This document shows positions 1 to 6,151 of a DNA stretch of 8,808 bases, in pieces. The DNA is taken from NCBI GenBank assembly GCA_964568825.1, contig CAZMSA010000155.1:1-8808 (forward strand). Reading direction: 5' to 3'. Made by a program: the position numbers and the translations under genes. The notes under the pieces were generated by a model that did no database searches, was not told where the DNA came from, and saw nothing but the letters and a program-made list of their open reading frames with translations. The stretch comes from CAVVDT01 sp964568825 (GTDB lineage: Bacteria; Pseudomonadota; Alphaproteobacteria; Rhizobiales; Aestuariivirgaceae). Numbering within the stretch: the first letter of the stretch is position 1; each line of letters starts with the position of its first letter.

Positions 1-3
1 AGG

Positions 4-60
4 GGTCACCGGCATTTTGAAGAAGTACCAGGCAGGGCCTCAGGTCACCAGGTATCACCA
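4..60 (+). promoter_or_regulatory. possible operator region upstream of the SARP-type regulator
   Basis: GTCACC occurs at 5-10 and 44-49, and ATCACC at 54-59, the last two being 10 bases apart within a GGTCACCAGGTATCACCA stretch. SARP-family activators typically bind short direct repeats about one helical turn apart. A similar GTCAC/ATCAC pair lies in front of the peptide gene at 2258-2274, which is why this site is listed. A weak -10-like TATATC is at 99-104. Both + frames open from the window edge (to stops at 125-127 and 130-132) give short unrecognisable translations, so I call no upstream gene. The operator role is inference. Confidence 0.25.
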
Positions 61-146
61 TACGAGCGGGGAAAGAGTCGTCATCCTACATCGCATGGTA
101 TATCATCGTTGCAATGTTCGCGCTTAGCGTGAGGGGAGGTGTGATT

Positions 147-170
147 CAGGCGGCGTCATAACGCCGCCTG
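147..170 (+). promoter_or_regulatory. perfect 10-bp inverted repeat just before the regulator start
   Basis: Arms CAGGCGGCGT (147-156) and ACGCCGCCTG (161-170) are exactly complementary around the 4-base centre CATA. The repeat ends 17 bases before the preferred ATG (188) and 5 bases before an alternative GTG (176). A GGGGAGG purine run precedes it at 133-139. No T-run follows, so it is not a standard intrinsic terminator. It could be a dimeric-protein operator, a hairpin in the leader that limits translation of the regulator, or the remnant of an upstream gene's end. The structure is certain; the function is not. Confidence 0.45.
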
Positions 171-187
171 GGTTCGTGGGGCGGGGG

Positions 188-2215
188 ATGACTAAGGCGC
201 AACAATCGTCGGCTTTTGCCGATGGTAGAATCCGGCTACTTGGCACGCCGCAGTTTTCTTGGCGAGGCGAACTTGTGGCTGTTCCGGCCAAGTTCTTCGG
301 CCTTGCGACCCTTCTGGCGAGTGCCCGCGACAACAAACTTCCGCGCAATGAAATTATCGCCAAACTGTGGGGTCCGCCTACCAGCTCAAGAGCCAATTCA
401 AGCTTCCGGCAATTCCTTGCAAGGATGCGCAAGATTGAAAAACAATTGGCGGCGAGCATCATTCTGCACGATGCCGGTTCCATGGCGCTAAATACGACCG
501 CAATCAATATCGACCTCAACGAGGTGTTGCGGATGGACATTGCGGCCGCGACCCGCCGTGGCGACGTCGACACGCTCCAACAATTCATCATGCGATCGGA
601 GCTGAAGCTACTGGAAGGCATCAACGTCGAAACCGTGGATTTTGGGGAGTGGTTCGGGAACTTTGAACAATATCTCAGGGATGAAACGATCAAAGCAATC
701 AGCGCGATCATAGACTGCGCCGATCCGCGCGTGTTCAGCTTCGACCGGGAAAAGCTAGCGCGCAGGTTGATAGAACTGGAGCCGACCCAGGAGCTCGGAT
801 ATCGGGTGCTGATGGAGTATTATTGCCAAACGGGTCAACGCCACCTTGCGCACCAAACATTCAAGACCTGCAAGACAACGCTCCGGTCGGATTTTGATTG
901 CGAACCCGAACTGGCGACAAGTCAACTAGCGGCATCGCTGGGCTTGGACGGCCGGTTCGAAACTCTGATTTTAAGTTCCCCCGACATTCAAGAGTCTGAG
1001 GCTGAGAGTGTGCCGGCTCACGTGCGGGATGACGGTGAGTTCGTTCGAATTGGCACACCGAGGATCATGTTGCTACCGCCAAGGCTGGTCGACCCAAGTG
1101 ACGCCCAATCTGAAATTGCAGCCGCACTCATTGATGATGTCTGCGGCGGACTGACCCGTTACCGTAGTATTTCTGTACTTGCTTCCTATTCAGGGCGCAC
1201 CGCTGCGAATAAAATTGACACAAATATTGACGTAATGGTCAAAAATTATAGTATAGATTATTTGGTTACAACGTTAATTAAACCAAAAATTGAAGGGAAA
1301 TTAGCGACTTTTGTTCTCATAAACTGCAAAACACAGTTGGCAGTTACGGCTATAGATATGGATTTTAATGCGGATAATCTTCCCGATATCTTCAACCGCG
1401 TGAGTGCCGAGGTGGTGAAAGCACTCGTCTCTGCGATTGAGAAGAGCGAAATCGAGACGCCAACGGCAACCTCCAACAGGTATGCCTATCAAATGTATCT
1501 GCAAGGCAAACATGCGCTTTGGCGAACCGATCTTCCGGACCTGCGACGGGCCCGCTCGCGATTTCAGAAGTCCATCGATAGCTCCGATCGCTTCGCGCCG
1601 GCCCTTGCAGGCCTCGCCCGAACCCTGAGCATGGAACGACTGGTGCGCGGAATTACGGACGAGGAATTGCTGATCAAGGCGCTTGAACTGGCAGAACGTG
1701 CGATCCGAATCGACCCGCTCGATGGGCGCGGTTTGCGCGAGAGGGGATTTGCTTCGCTATATCTGCGCCGCCACGACGAGAGTCTGAGAAGTTTCGAGGC
1801 GGCCAGCACGTCTAACCCGCATGATGCTGACATGCTCGCCGATTTTGCCGATGCACTATCACATTCAGGATATCCTGAGCGTGCGCTAGCCACCTGCTTG
1901 AGAGCGGAAGCTCTCAACCCCGCACATCCTGAATACTATAATTGGATTCATGCCAGCGTACTCTATCAATTGGGGAAATACGGAGAGGCGATTGGCTGGC
2001 TTGAGCCGCTGAGTGGCAACCCTGCGACGGCCCGACTTCTAGCAGCGGCGAACGCCATGGTGGGTAACGACGACATGGCCAGACACTATGCAAAGGTTGT
2101 CAGAGAGAATTATCCCGATTTCCGGCTACACCAACTCATCAAACTGGTTCCTGACAAGAACGCTCAGGACACGAAGCATATGCTCGAAGGTTTGTTTCGC
2201 GCCGGACTCAGATAG
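188..2215 (+). CDS. SARP/BTAD-type transcriptional regulator with C-terminal TPR repeats
   Basis: Probable DNA-binding activator of the adjacent YcaO-TfuA operon. Numbering here starts from an alternative GTG at 176 (679 residues). I prefer ATG 188 (675 residues), which has a GGGG run about 7 bases upstream. Residues 18-115 resemble the OmpR-like winged helix of SARP regulators. Residues 115-260 fit the helical BTAD domain (EWF at 158-160, RLIELEPTQELGYRVLMEYY, GQRHLAHQTFK). Residues 290-425 resemble the TolB-N-like middle domain found in rhizobial adenylate-cyclase/TPR regulators. Residues 435-645 carry TPR-like repeats, for example ALELAERAIRIDPLDGRG and AFADALSHSG-type helices ending in AEALNPAHPEYYNW. 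No membrane segment or kinase/receiver domain is visible. Bases 1201-1320 are unusually AT-rich (85 of 120 by hand count). Family assignment is firm; the target operon is inferred from adjacency and the operator-like repeats. Confidence 0.85.
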   Translation: MTKAQQSSAFADGRIRLLGTPQFSWRGELVAVPAKFFGLATLLASARDNKLPRNEIIAKLWGPPTSSRANSSFRQFLARMRKIEKQLAASIILHDAGSMALNTTAINIDLNEVLRMDIAAATRRGDVDTLQQFIMRSELKLLEGINVETVDFGEWFGNFEQYLRDETIKAISAIIDCADPRVFSFDREKLARRLIELEPTQELGYRVLMEYYCQTGQRHLAHQTFKTCKTTLRSDFDCEPELATSQLAASLGLDGRFETLILSSPDIQESEAESVPAHVRDDGEFVRIGTPRIMLLPPRLVDPSDAQSEIAAALIDDVCGGLTRYRSISVLASYSGRTAANKIDTNIDVMVKNYSIDYLVTTLIKPKIEGKLATFVLINCKTQLAVTAIDMDFNADNLPDIFNRVSAEVVKALVSAIEKSEIETPTATSNRYAYQMYLQGKHALWRTDLPDLRRARSRFQKSIDSSDRFAPALAGLARTLSMERLVRGITDEELLIKALELAERAIRIDPLDGRGLRERGFASLYLRRHDESLRSFEAASTSNPHDADMLADFADALSHSGYPERALATCLRAEALNPAHPEYYNWIHASVLYQLGKYGEAIGWLEPLSGNPATARLLAAANAMVGNDDMARHYAKVVRENYPDFRLHQLIKLVPDKNAQDTKHMLEGLFRAGLR

Positions 2216-2230
2216 CCGCCACCGCATCCC

Positions 2231-2288
2231 GTCACCGTGACCGCTCAATGCCGGCCAGTCACACGCGAATCACAACAGGCTGATAAGT
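2231..2288 (+). promoter_or_regulatory. candidate SARP-dependent promoter of the peptide-ycaO-tfuA operon
   Basis: The 115-base gap between the regulator and the peptide gene holds GTCACC at 2231-2236 (inside the palindrome GTCAC-C-GTGAC, 2231-2241), GTCACA at 2258-2263 and ATCACA at 2269-2274. The last two are 11 bases apart, the spacing typical of SARP direct repeats. A -10-like GATAAG lies at 2282-2287, 7 bases after the second repeat, similar to SARP promoters in which the activator replaces a -35 box. No good -35 hexamer is seen. Transcription would start near 2294 and give a leader of about 37 bases. The repeats are seen; their function is inferred. Confidence 0.35.
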
Positions 2289-2330
2289 CTCCGCTCGTGC
2301 ATTCCTGCAGTTAGCGAGAGGAGATCACAC

Positions 2331-2519
2331 ATGCTAACGACCCTGTCAATTGCATCAGTCGGGACCAACCAGTCTGGAGGGATTTACCCGATTGCCGGCA
2401 GCGGAACTGCGGTAAGCGTATCGGCAGCCCGTGGTGGTGATGTCTTGGCCGACATCATGTTTACCATGCGGTCGGAGCCCATCGGCCCCCACTCTCCGGA
2501 GCCTGGCGAAGTCGCGTGA
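2331..2519 (+). CDS. 62-residue small protein, candidate RiPP precursor for YcaO-TfuA
   Basis: An unrecognised small protein that is the best candidate substrate of the modifying enzymes encoded directly after it. The start is supported by a strong GAGAGGAGA ribosome-binding site at 2316-2324, about 6 bases before ATG. The stop overlaps the ycaO start (GTGA), implying translational coupling. The protein has no cysteine but 9 Gly, 8 Ser and 5 Thr. Its centre (15-36) is rich in small residues and runs from SGG, through IYP and GSGT, to ARGG. Residues 37-62 are more polar and proline-containing. It does not resemble the trifolitoxin precursor TfxA. The leader/core boundary cannot be placed: the core could be the Gly/Ser/Thr block followed by a C-terminal follower. 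Alternatively it is an accessory protein and the substrate is elsewhere. Coding status is likely; the precursor role is inference. Confidence 0.6.
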   Translation: MLTTLSIASVGTNQSGGIYPIAGSGTAVSVSAARGGDVLADIMFTMRSEPIGPHSPEPGEVA

Positions 2520-3847
2520 ACTTACCTTCCACAGCCGCGCCAAGTGAAACCCGTAATTCGGACCTTCGGCATTTGAGGAAGTCCCCTCAGGTGACGCTGG
2601 ATGCCGCAACTACGAGCGAAATACACCGACATCATGATCGGACGATTAGTCCTAGGCAGACCTTGGCGCGGCTGCGGCCTCATTTCAGTAACCTCGGGAT
2701 CACCCGGCTCGGTGAGTTGACTGGCCTTGATGATCTGGGCATTCCTGTGGCTTTCGCAGTGAGGCCTAATTCCTTCAGTTTGGCGTTGAGCCTCGGAAAG
2801 GGAACTGATCGCGATGCAGCCTTCACATCGGCGGCGATGGAAGCAGCTGAAACGGCCGTCGCCGAACGGCTGCCTTGCGGGGTCCGTCGGGCTTCAGCAG
2901 TCGAGCTGACGCGTGCCGGCCATACGGTTGTCGACCTCAATACCGTGGCACGCTGCCATTCCCACCGCTTTGGGGCAGAAGATGAGGTCGCGTGGGCGGC
3001 GGGGCGCGACCTAATGACAGGCGCCACGATTTATGTCCCTTGGGCCCTGGTGGGCCTTGATCACCGCACGGCCCCGGACGGTTTTCATGATGCGTTCTAT
3101 GTAGCGTCCGACGGACTTGCATCAGGCAATTCCTTTGAGGAAGCGGTTTTTCACGGGCTGTGCGAGTTGGTCGAGCGCGATGCTCTTGCCCTGCTGCAAT
3201 TCGGCGGCAACGATCAACTCGCCAAGTCCGAGGTGAAACCGACAGGCCAAGAACACCCGCATCTGCCAGCGCTGCTCGAATTGATCGGGAAAGCGGGCTT
3301 GAGGCTGCGCATGTTTCGTCTGCAATCCGACATAGAGATACCGGTCTTCATGGCGCTCTTCGAAGCACGCCATCACCAACATGTTCTTGCCGGGATGACG
3401 GCCACCAAATGTGGCGGCTGCGGCTGCCACCCGCTGGCCGGACGCGCCATGCTGAAGGCCATCACCGAAGCCGCTCAGGCCCGCGTGGCGCTGGTGGCAG
3501 GGGCACGTGATGACATCAGATCACAACATTACGGCACCAGGACGCAAAGTGCCGACAACGTGCCTGCGAATGTTTCTGATGACGAACCCTGCAGCACGAA
3601 TGCCGTCTCTTTCTCCGAATACGAACCGCGGCATGAAGCACCGACTGTCTCAACCTGCCTGGCCGATTTGACCGATTGCCTCGGCGGGACTGGCGTGGAA
3701 CAGATCATAGCAATCGAATTGGATGCCGGTCCGGCAGATATCCATGTCGTAAGGGTGCTCGCCGCCGACCTGCAGGTGCCGCTGCAAGGCCACAGGGTGC
3801 AGGTGACGAAGCGCGGGCGCAGATTGCTGGAGGCGGCAGTCGCATGA
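2516..3847 (+). CDS. ycaO: YcaO-family protein, TfuA-associated (predicted peptide thioamidation)
   Basis: YcaO enzymes use ATP to phosphorylate a backbone amide oxygen, allowing thioamide or azoline formation in a peptide. Of 443 residues, 60-95 hold the family's N-terminal strand region (GITRLGELTGLDDLGIPV, then VRPNS and GKGTD). Candidate nucleotide/Mg-binding motifs are S105-xxx-E109 with E112, E217-LV-E220-R221-D222, and TEAAQAR at 317-323 with E318 and Q321, followed by the AGARDD stretch common in TfuA-linked members. The C-terminus (VPLQG...AAVA) lacks the PxPxP tail typical of azoline-forming YcaOs, which fits thioamidation. C299, C302 and C304 with H305 form an unusual CGGCGCH cluster at the conserved loop before the third motif. 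The start is GTG at 2516, overlapping the peptide stop; the nearest GGAG is distant, so translation probably depends on coupling. The next gene, tfuA, overlaps by 4 bases. Confidence 0.93.
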   Translation: MNLPSTAAPSETRNSDLRHLRKSPQVTLDAATTSEIHRHHDRTISPRQTLARLRPHFSNLGITRLGELTGLDDLGIPVAFAVRPNSFSLALSLGKGTDRDAAFTSAAMEAAETAVAERLPCGVRRASAVELTRAGHTVVDLNTVARCHSHRFGAEDEVAWAAGRDLMTGATIYVPWALVGLDHRTAPDGFHDAFYVASDGLASGNSFEEAVFHGLCELVERDALALLQFGGNDQLAKSEVKPTGQEHPHLPALLELIGKAGLRLRMFRLQSDIEIPVFMALFEARHHQHVLAGMTATKCGGCGCHPLAGRAMLKAITEAAQARVALVAGARDDIRSQHYGTRTQSADNVPANVSDDEPCSTNAVSFSEYEPRHEAPTVSTCLADLTDCLGGTGVEQIIAIELDAGPADIHVVRVLAADLQVPLQGHRVQVTKRGRRLLEAAVA

Positions 3848-4587
3848 GGATCGTATTCGCTGGCCCCAGTCTTGCCGGAAAGCTCGACAGTGTTCGCCGT
3901 CACGATCCGGCACTTGTCGTGGCTGGTCCGGCTGTGTGGGGAGACGTAGCCAAAGCCGTGATTGCCGGCGCCAGGGTTATTGGCATCATCGACGGCTGCT
4001 TTGAAAGCACACGTGCCGTTTGGCACAAGGAAATTTTGTTTGCGCTGTCCAGAGGCATCAAAGTTGCGGGGGCCGCCAGCATGGGCGCCCTGCGTGCAGC
4101 CGAATGTGCCAACTTCGGCATGATCGGCATCGGACGTGTTTTTGAACAATACGCAGATGGCGCGTTGATCGACGATTCCGACGTAGCACTCGTGCACGGT
4201 CCGGAAGAACTTGATTACATGGCGCTTTCCGAACCGCGCGTCAATGTGATGGCGACTCTTGCCGCCATGCACGGTTCAGGTCTGTTGTCGCATCGCGAAT
4301 ACGGTTCGGCCAAGAGTGTCGCCCGGCGCCTGCATTATAGTGAACTAACCTATGCGGCCGTTATGAACGCGCTGGGAATTGCCGATCTGAGACGTGTTCA
4401 GCGCCTCACCGCCTGGGCGGGGCACCATCGTGTCGATTTAAAGGGTCAAGATGCGTTGGCGCTGATCAAGTGGATAAGAACCACTGATGAGAAGCAGACA
4501 TCCACTCCGGAATGGGAATTCAGTGAAACTTCGCAATGGAACGCATTAATCAACGAAATCGGGGACAATCCAGTAATTCTGGGATGA
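3844..4587 (+). CDS. tfuA: TfuA-like protein, partner of YcaO
   Basis: TfuA proteins are required by most thioamide-forming YcaOs. The archaeal TfuA acting on methyl-coenzyme M reductase hydrolyses thiocarboxylated ThiS to release sulfide and raises YcaO's affinity for its substrate. This 247-residue protein shows the TfuA core: FAGPSL near the N-terminus, IGIIDGCFE at about 46-54, AVWHKEIL at 58-65, GAASMGALRAAE at about 76-87, FGMIGIGRVFEQYADG at 91-106 and DDSDVALVHG after it. The start ATG 3844 overlaps the ycaO stop (ATGA) and has GGAGG at 3829-3833. The frame is open further upstream, to 3676, but that stretch lies inside ycaO and is not TfuA-like. No ThiS-like sulfur carrier is encoded here, so it would have to come from the host's thiamine pathway. 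Confidence 0.93.
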   Translation: MRIVFAGPSLAGKLDSVRRHDPALVVAGPAVWGDVAKAVIAGARVIGIIDGCFESTRAVWHKEILFALSRGIKVAGAASMGALRAAECANFGMIGIGRVFEQYADGALIDDSDVALVHGPEELDYMALSEPRVNVMATLAAMHGSGLLSHREYGSAKSVARRLHYSELTYAAVMNALGIADLRRVQRLTAWAGHHRVDLKGQDALALIKWIRTTDEKQTSTPEWEFSETSQWNALINEIGDNPVILG

Positions 4588-4603
4588 GTAGCGGAGCGGG
4601 TAC

Positions 4604-4885
4604 ATGTCAGCGATCTCGAAGCGGGCCGGGAAGGGCGCAGAATCCCCTTCCGACAGGAAGGATACAGTGCCAGACTCGGACAAGCAGACCAACGGCAAAA
4701 CAGCTCAATGGGCCTGCGTCGCCGTCAAAATTTCATCACTGCGGAACGAGGTGAAGGCACTCGAAGATGCCTTTGTGCTTCATATGTTCGACATGCTGTT
4801 GCAAACCCTGTTGGAACCTCTCGGCCAAAGGGACAGAGACTCGATACTGAAGATCCTTAAGGATTGCGCCGATCCCTGCACCTGA
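4604..4885 (+). CDS. hypothetical 93-residue protein, last gene of the YcaO-TfuA operon
   Basis: I do not recognise this protein. A clear GGAG at 4593-4596 sits 7 bases before ATG, and the gene starts 16 bases after tfuA, so it is very probably translated and co-transcribed. Residues 1-34 are polar, charged and likely disordered. Residues 42-86 look like two amphipathic helices (SSLRNEVKALEDAFVLHMFD, then LLQTLLEP and RDSILKILKD), which could mediate dimerisation or binding to the YcaO-TfuA complex. Cysteines are at 38, 88 and 92, with the last two near a C-terminal KDCADPCT. It could be an accessory or recognition subunit, an immunity protein, or a second modification substrate; the sequence does not decide. 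An ATG at 4584 overlapping the tfuA stop opens a different, unconvincing frame. Confidence 0.65.
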   Translation: MSAISKRAGKGAESPSDRKDTVPDSDKQTNGKTAQWACVAVKISSLRNEVKALEDAFVLHMFDMLLQTLLEPLGQRDRDSILKILKDCADPCT

Positions 4886-5215
4886 ACGCGCGCCCGTATG
4901 CAACCATAAGAGGATTTCGCGCGCCGGCGGGCCGTTTCTGAGCCAGGATGGGCGCAGTCTCGAATGCCCGACTGGTATACTCGATAGATATGAACGGCAC
5001 GACCGACATCCGATTTGCCGCTGACTTTGCCAGCGCTGGCTTCCCCAGCACCGGTTCCGTCGGCAGCAGTGTGCGGCTCTTGTATTGATCAACCCCCATT
5101 CGTTCCGCACCGTCCTGGCGCGTGAGCAACCGTGCAACTTTGTCCGTCTTCTGCCGTTGCAAGTGACAGGCGATGAAAACGACGGCGCCATCACGTTGGC
5201 CGGATGCAGAGCGAT
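4886..5215. other. 330-base stretch without a convincing gene
   Basis: Short open frames exist on both strands, none with good signals. On the + strand, 4948-5088 could encode 46 residues, but AGG directly abuts the ATG. On the - strand, 5099-4857 could encode 80 residues from ATG with a weak GGAA upstream, yet it overlaps the end of the 93-residue gene and resembles nothing I know. No tRNA, clear terminator or repeat is visible. It may be a degraded gene or simply the operon's 3' region. Confidence 0.4.
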
Positions 5216-5407
5216 CTATTCGTCAAATTTGACCAGATGCTGCAACAGTAGCCTGGCGCGCTGAACATGCGCTTGGACCCCCTTGATCTGTTCGCGGGTG
5301 AGATACCCGCCGGCAAGCGTATGCTCCGCCGCCGCCAGTTCCTCCAAAGCCTGCGGGGCGACCGTCATGGCCGTCACCATGAAGACATCGCGCATCTCTT
5401 CCTTCAT
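5216..5407 (-). CDS. hypothetical 63-residue protein
   Basis: An unrecognised small soluble protein. I chose ATG at 5407 because a GGGGGG run lies about 6 bases upstream; a TTG at 5422 in the same frame would add five residues but has no ribosome-binding site. The sequence is mostly helical in character: an acidic/hydrophobic first half (KEEMRDVFMVTAM, then APQALEELAAAEHTL), a turn at GGYLTREQ (33-40), and a basic amphipathic second helix (VQAHVQRARLLLQHLVKFDE). No cysteine, signal peptide or membrane segment is seen. It lies 81 bases downstream of the 39-residue WIGD miniprotein and may have its own promoter in that gap. A helical hairpin fold is inferred; function is unknown. Confidence 0.6.
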   Translation of the reverse strand: MKEEMRDVFMVTAMTVAPQALEELAAAEHTLAGGYLTREQIKGVQAHVQRARLLLQHLVKFDE

Positions 5408-5448
5408 GCCGAAGCCCCCCAATGGCTGACTGGCTAAACTGAAAAACC

Positions 5449-5466
5449 CATCGAATCGATGCTATA
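5449..5466 (-). promoter_or_regulatory. near-palindrome beside a -10-like box upstream of the 63-residue gene
   Basis: CATCGA-A-TCGATG at 5449-5461 has perfect 6-base arms around one base. On the - strand, TATAGC (5466-5461) precedes it and resembles a -10 hexamer, placing the palindrome at the probable transcription start, where a repressor could bind. No convincing -35 is seen. The role is inferred. Confidence 0.25.
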
Positions 5467-5488
5467 TGCTCGCCGAGCCTTTGGCGTG

Positions 5489-5608
5489 CTATGAGAGATG
5501 GCGCATCACCGCGGAAACAATCATTGCAGTGGTCTGGCCGTGGTCAATTAATTGATCGCCGATCCAGGCGCCGCCGATCATAAGCGCTATGGTGAGCAAC
5601 TTGTTCAT
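5489..5608 (-). CDS. 39-residue WIGD miniprotein, copy A
   Basis: A very short gene supported mainly by its similarity to copy B at 6152-6268. It starts MNKLLTIALMIGGAWIGD, a hydrophobic N-terminal half after one lysine, then D22-H-G24 and a second hydrophobic helix (TTAMIVSAVMRH). Aligned without gaps, the two copies share 12 of 38 positions, including I7, A8, G13, W15-I-G-D18, G24, A28, A33 and R36. The ribosome-binding site is weak (AGG about 9 bases upstream of ATG). It may be membrane-inserted or a small amphipathic peptide. I know no named family; conservation of the pair is the argument that it is real. Confidence 0.6.
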   Translation of the reverse strand: MNKLLTIALMIGGAWIGDQLIDHGQTTAMIVSAVMRHLS

Positions 5609-5689
5609 GCCGTGCAACCTAGCAGGCATAGCAAAAGGCGCAGTTAAGAGGTTAAGTTACTGACCTGTTGCTTGTTTTCTGGACCGCGG

Positions 5690-5711
5690 AAAGCTGGAAG
5701 ATTCCAGTTTT
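5690..5711 (-). terminator. possible terminator downstream of the PilZ gene
   Basis: Arms CTGGAA (5694-5699) and TTCCAG (5702-5707) extend outward through AAAG/TTTT to a stem of about nine pairs with one mismatch or wobble and a tight loop. Read on the - strand it lies about 75 bases after the PilZ stop and is followed by CTTTCC, a weak T-run. Read on the + strand it ends in TTTT. It may act in either direction or be chance. Confidence 0.3.
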
Positions 5712-5784
5712 GAAGCCTGGGTCAGGAAGCAGGCAGCAGGTCAAAGCGAGAGCAGCGGTGGCAGGTCGAATTGATGCTGGCGCG

Positions 5785-6126
5785 CTAGTCCCAGGCGTTG
5801 TCCCAGTCCCGGCGGCCGCGAAGCGCCTCAAGTTTCTTCTCGGCGATCTTGAGCAACTTGTCGCGCGTGAATTCCACGCCGAACTGTTGCTCCGATTGCC
5901 ATTTGACGGTGCAATATAGCATTTTTCCATCGCCTTGCAGCTTCAACCAGAAGACTGAGGGCAAAGTGAAAGGCTGCCGAAGCGTAATTCTGGCGCCACC
6001 GCTGGAGAAATCGCGGACCTGACAATCGACAAGGACACCCTTGCTGGGATCAAGCAAATGGCCTGACATGAACGCCGGACAGCGAACCGATTTTCGCTGA
6101 TCGCTCACTATCGGCTTGACGCCCAT
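5785..6126 (-). CDS. PilZ domain protein, predicted c-di-GMP receptor
   Basis: A single-domain PilZ protein that should bind cyclic di-GMP and relay it to motility, exopolysaccharide or another target; the partner is not visible here. From ATG 6126 it is 113 residues. The two c-di-GMP motifs are intact: R11-KSV-R15 (RxxxR) and D39-F-S41-S-G-G44 (D/NxSxxG), followed by the beta-barrel strands GARITL, FWLKLQGD and CTVKWQSEQQFGVEF. A charged C-terminal helix (KLLKIAEKKLEALRGRRDWD) follows, which in PilZ proteins can contact partners. The frame is open up to a GTG at 6219, but that extension overlaps miniprotein copy B and is not PilZ-like. GAGG lies about 13 bases before ATG 6126, a rather long spacing. 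It is 25 bases after copy B's stop, so the two are probably co-transcribed. Confidence 0.9.
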   Translation of the reverse strand: MGVKPIVSDQRKSVRCPAFMSGHLLDPSKGVLVDCQVRDFSSGGARITLRQPFTLPSVFWLKLQGDGKMLYCTVKWQSEQQFGVEFTRDKLLKIAEKKLEALRGRRDWDNAWD

Positions 6127-6151
6127 CGGGGGTAATGGCCTCAGAAAATTG

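Noticed and set aside
1..132. C-terminal end of an upstream gene at the left edge
   Set aside because: Two + frames are open from the edge but give about 42 unrecognisable residues each; not enough to call a partial gene.
124..711. 195-residue - strand frame at the left end
   Set aside because: Antisense to the DNA-binding domain of the regulator; Ser/Arg-rich shadow without family features.
3676..3843. 56-residue N-terminal extension of TfuA
   Set aside because: It lies within ycaO, is Arg-rich and unlike TfuA. ATG 3844 with GGAGG upstream and the ATGA overlap is the better start.
3529..4272. 247-residue open frame on the - strand
   Set aside because: Antisense to the end of ycaO and most of tfuA, both with clear family motifs; no recognisable protein on this strand.
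4886..4935. GCGCGC-rich segments after the operon as a terminator
   Set aside because: The CGCGCG runs are self-complementary and about 25 bases apart, with no defined stem-loop and no T-run.
4736..5194. 152-residue - strand frame
   Set aside because: Arg/Cys/Trp-rich translation, overlaps the 93-residue gene that has a good ribosome-binding site, and no recognisable motif.
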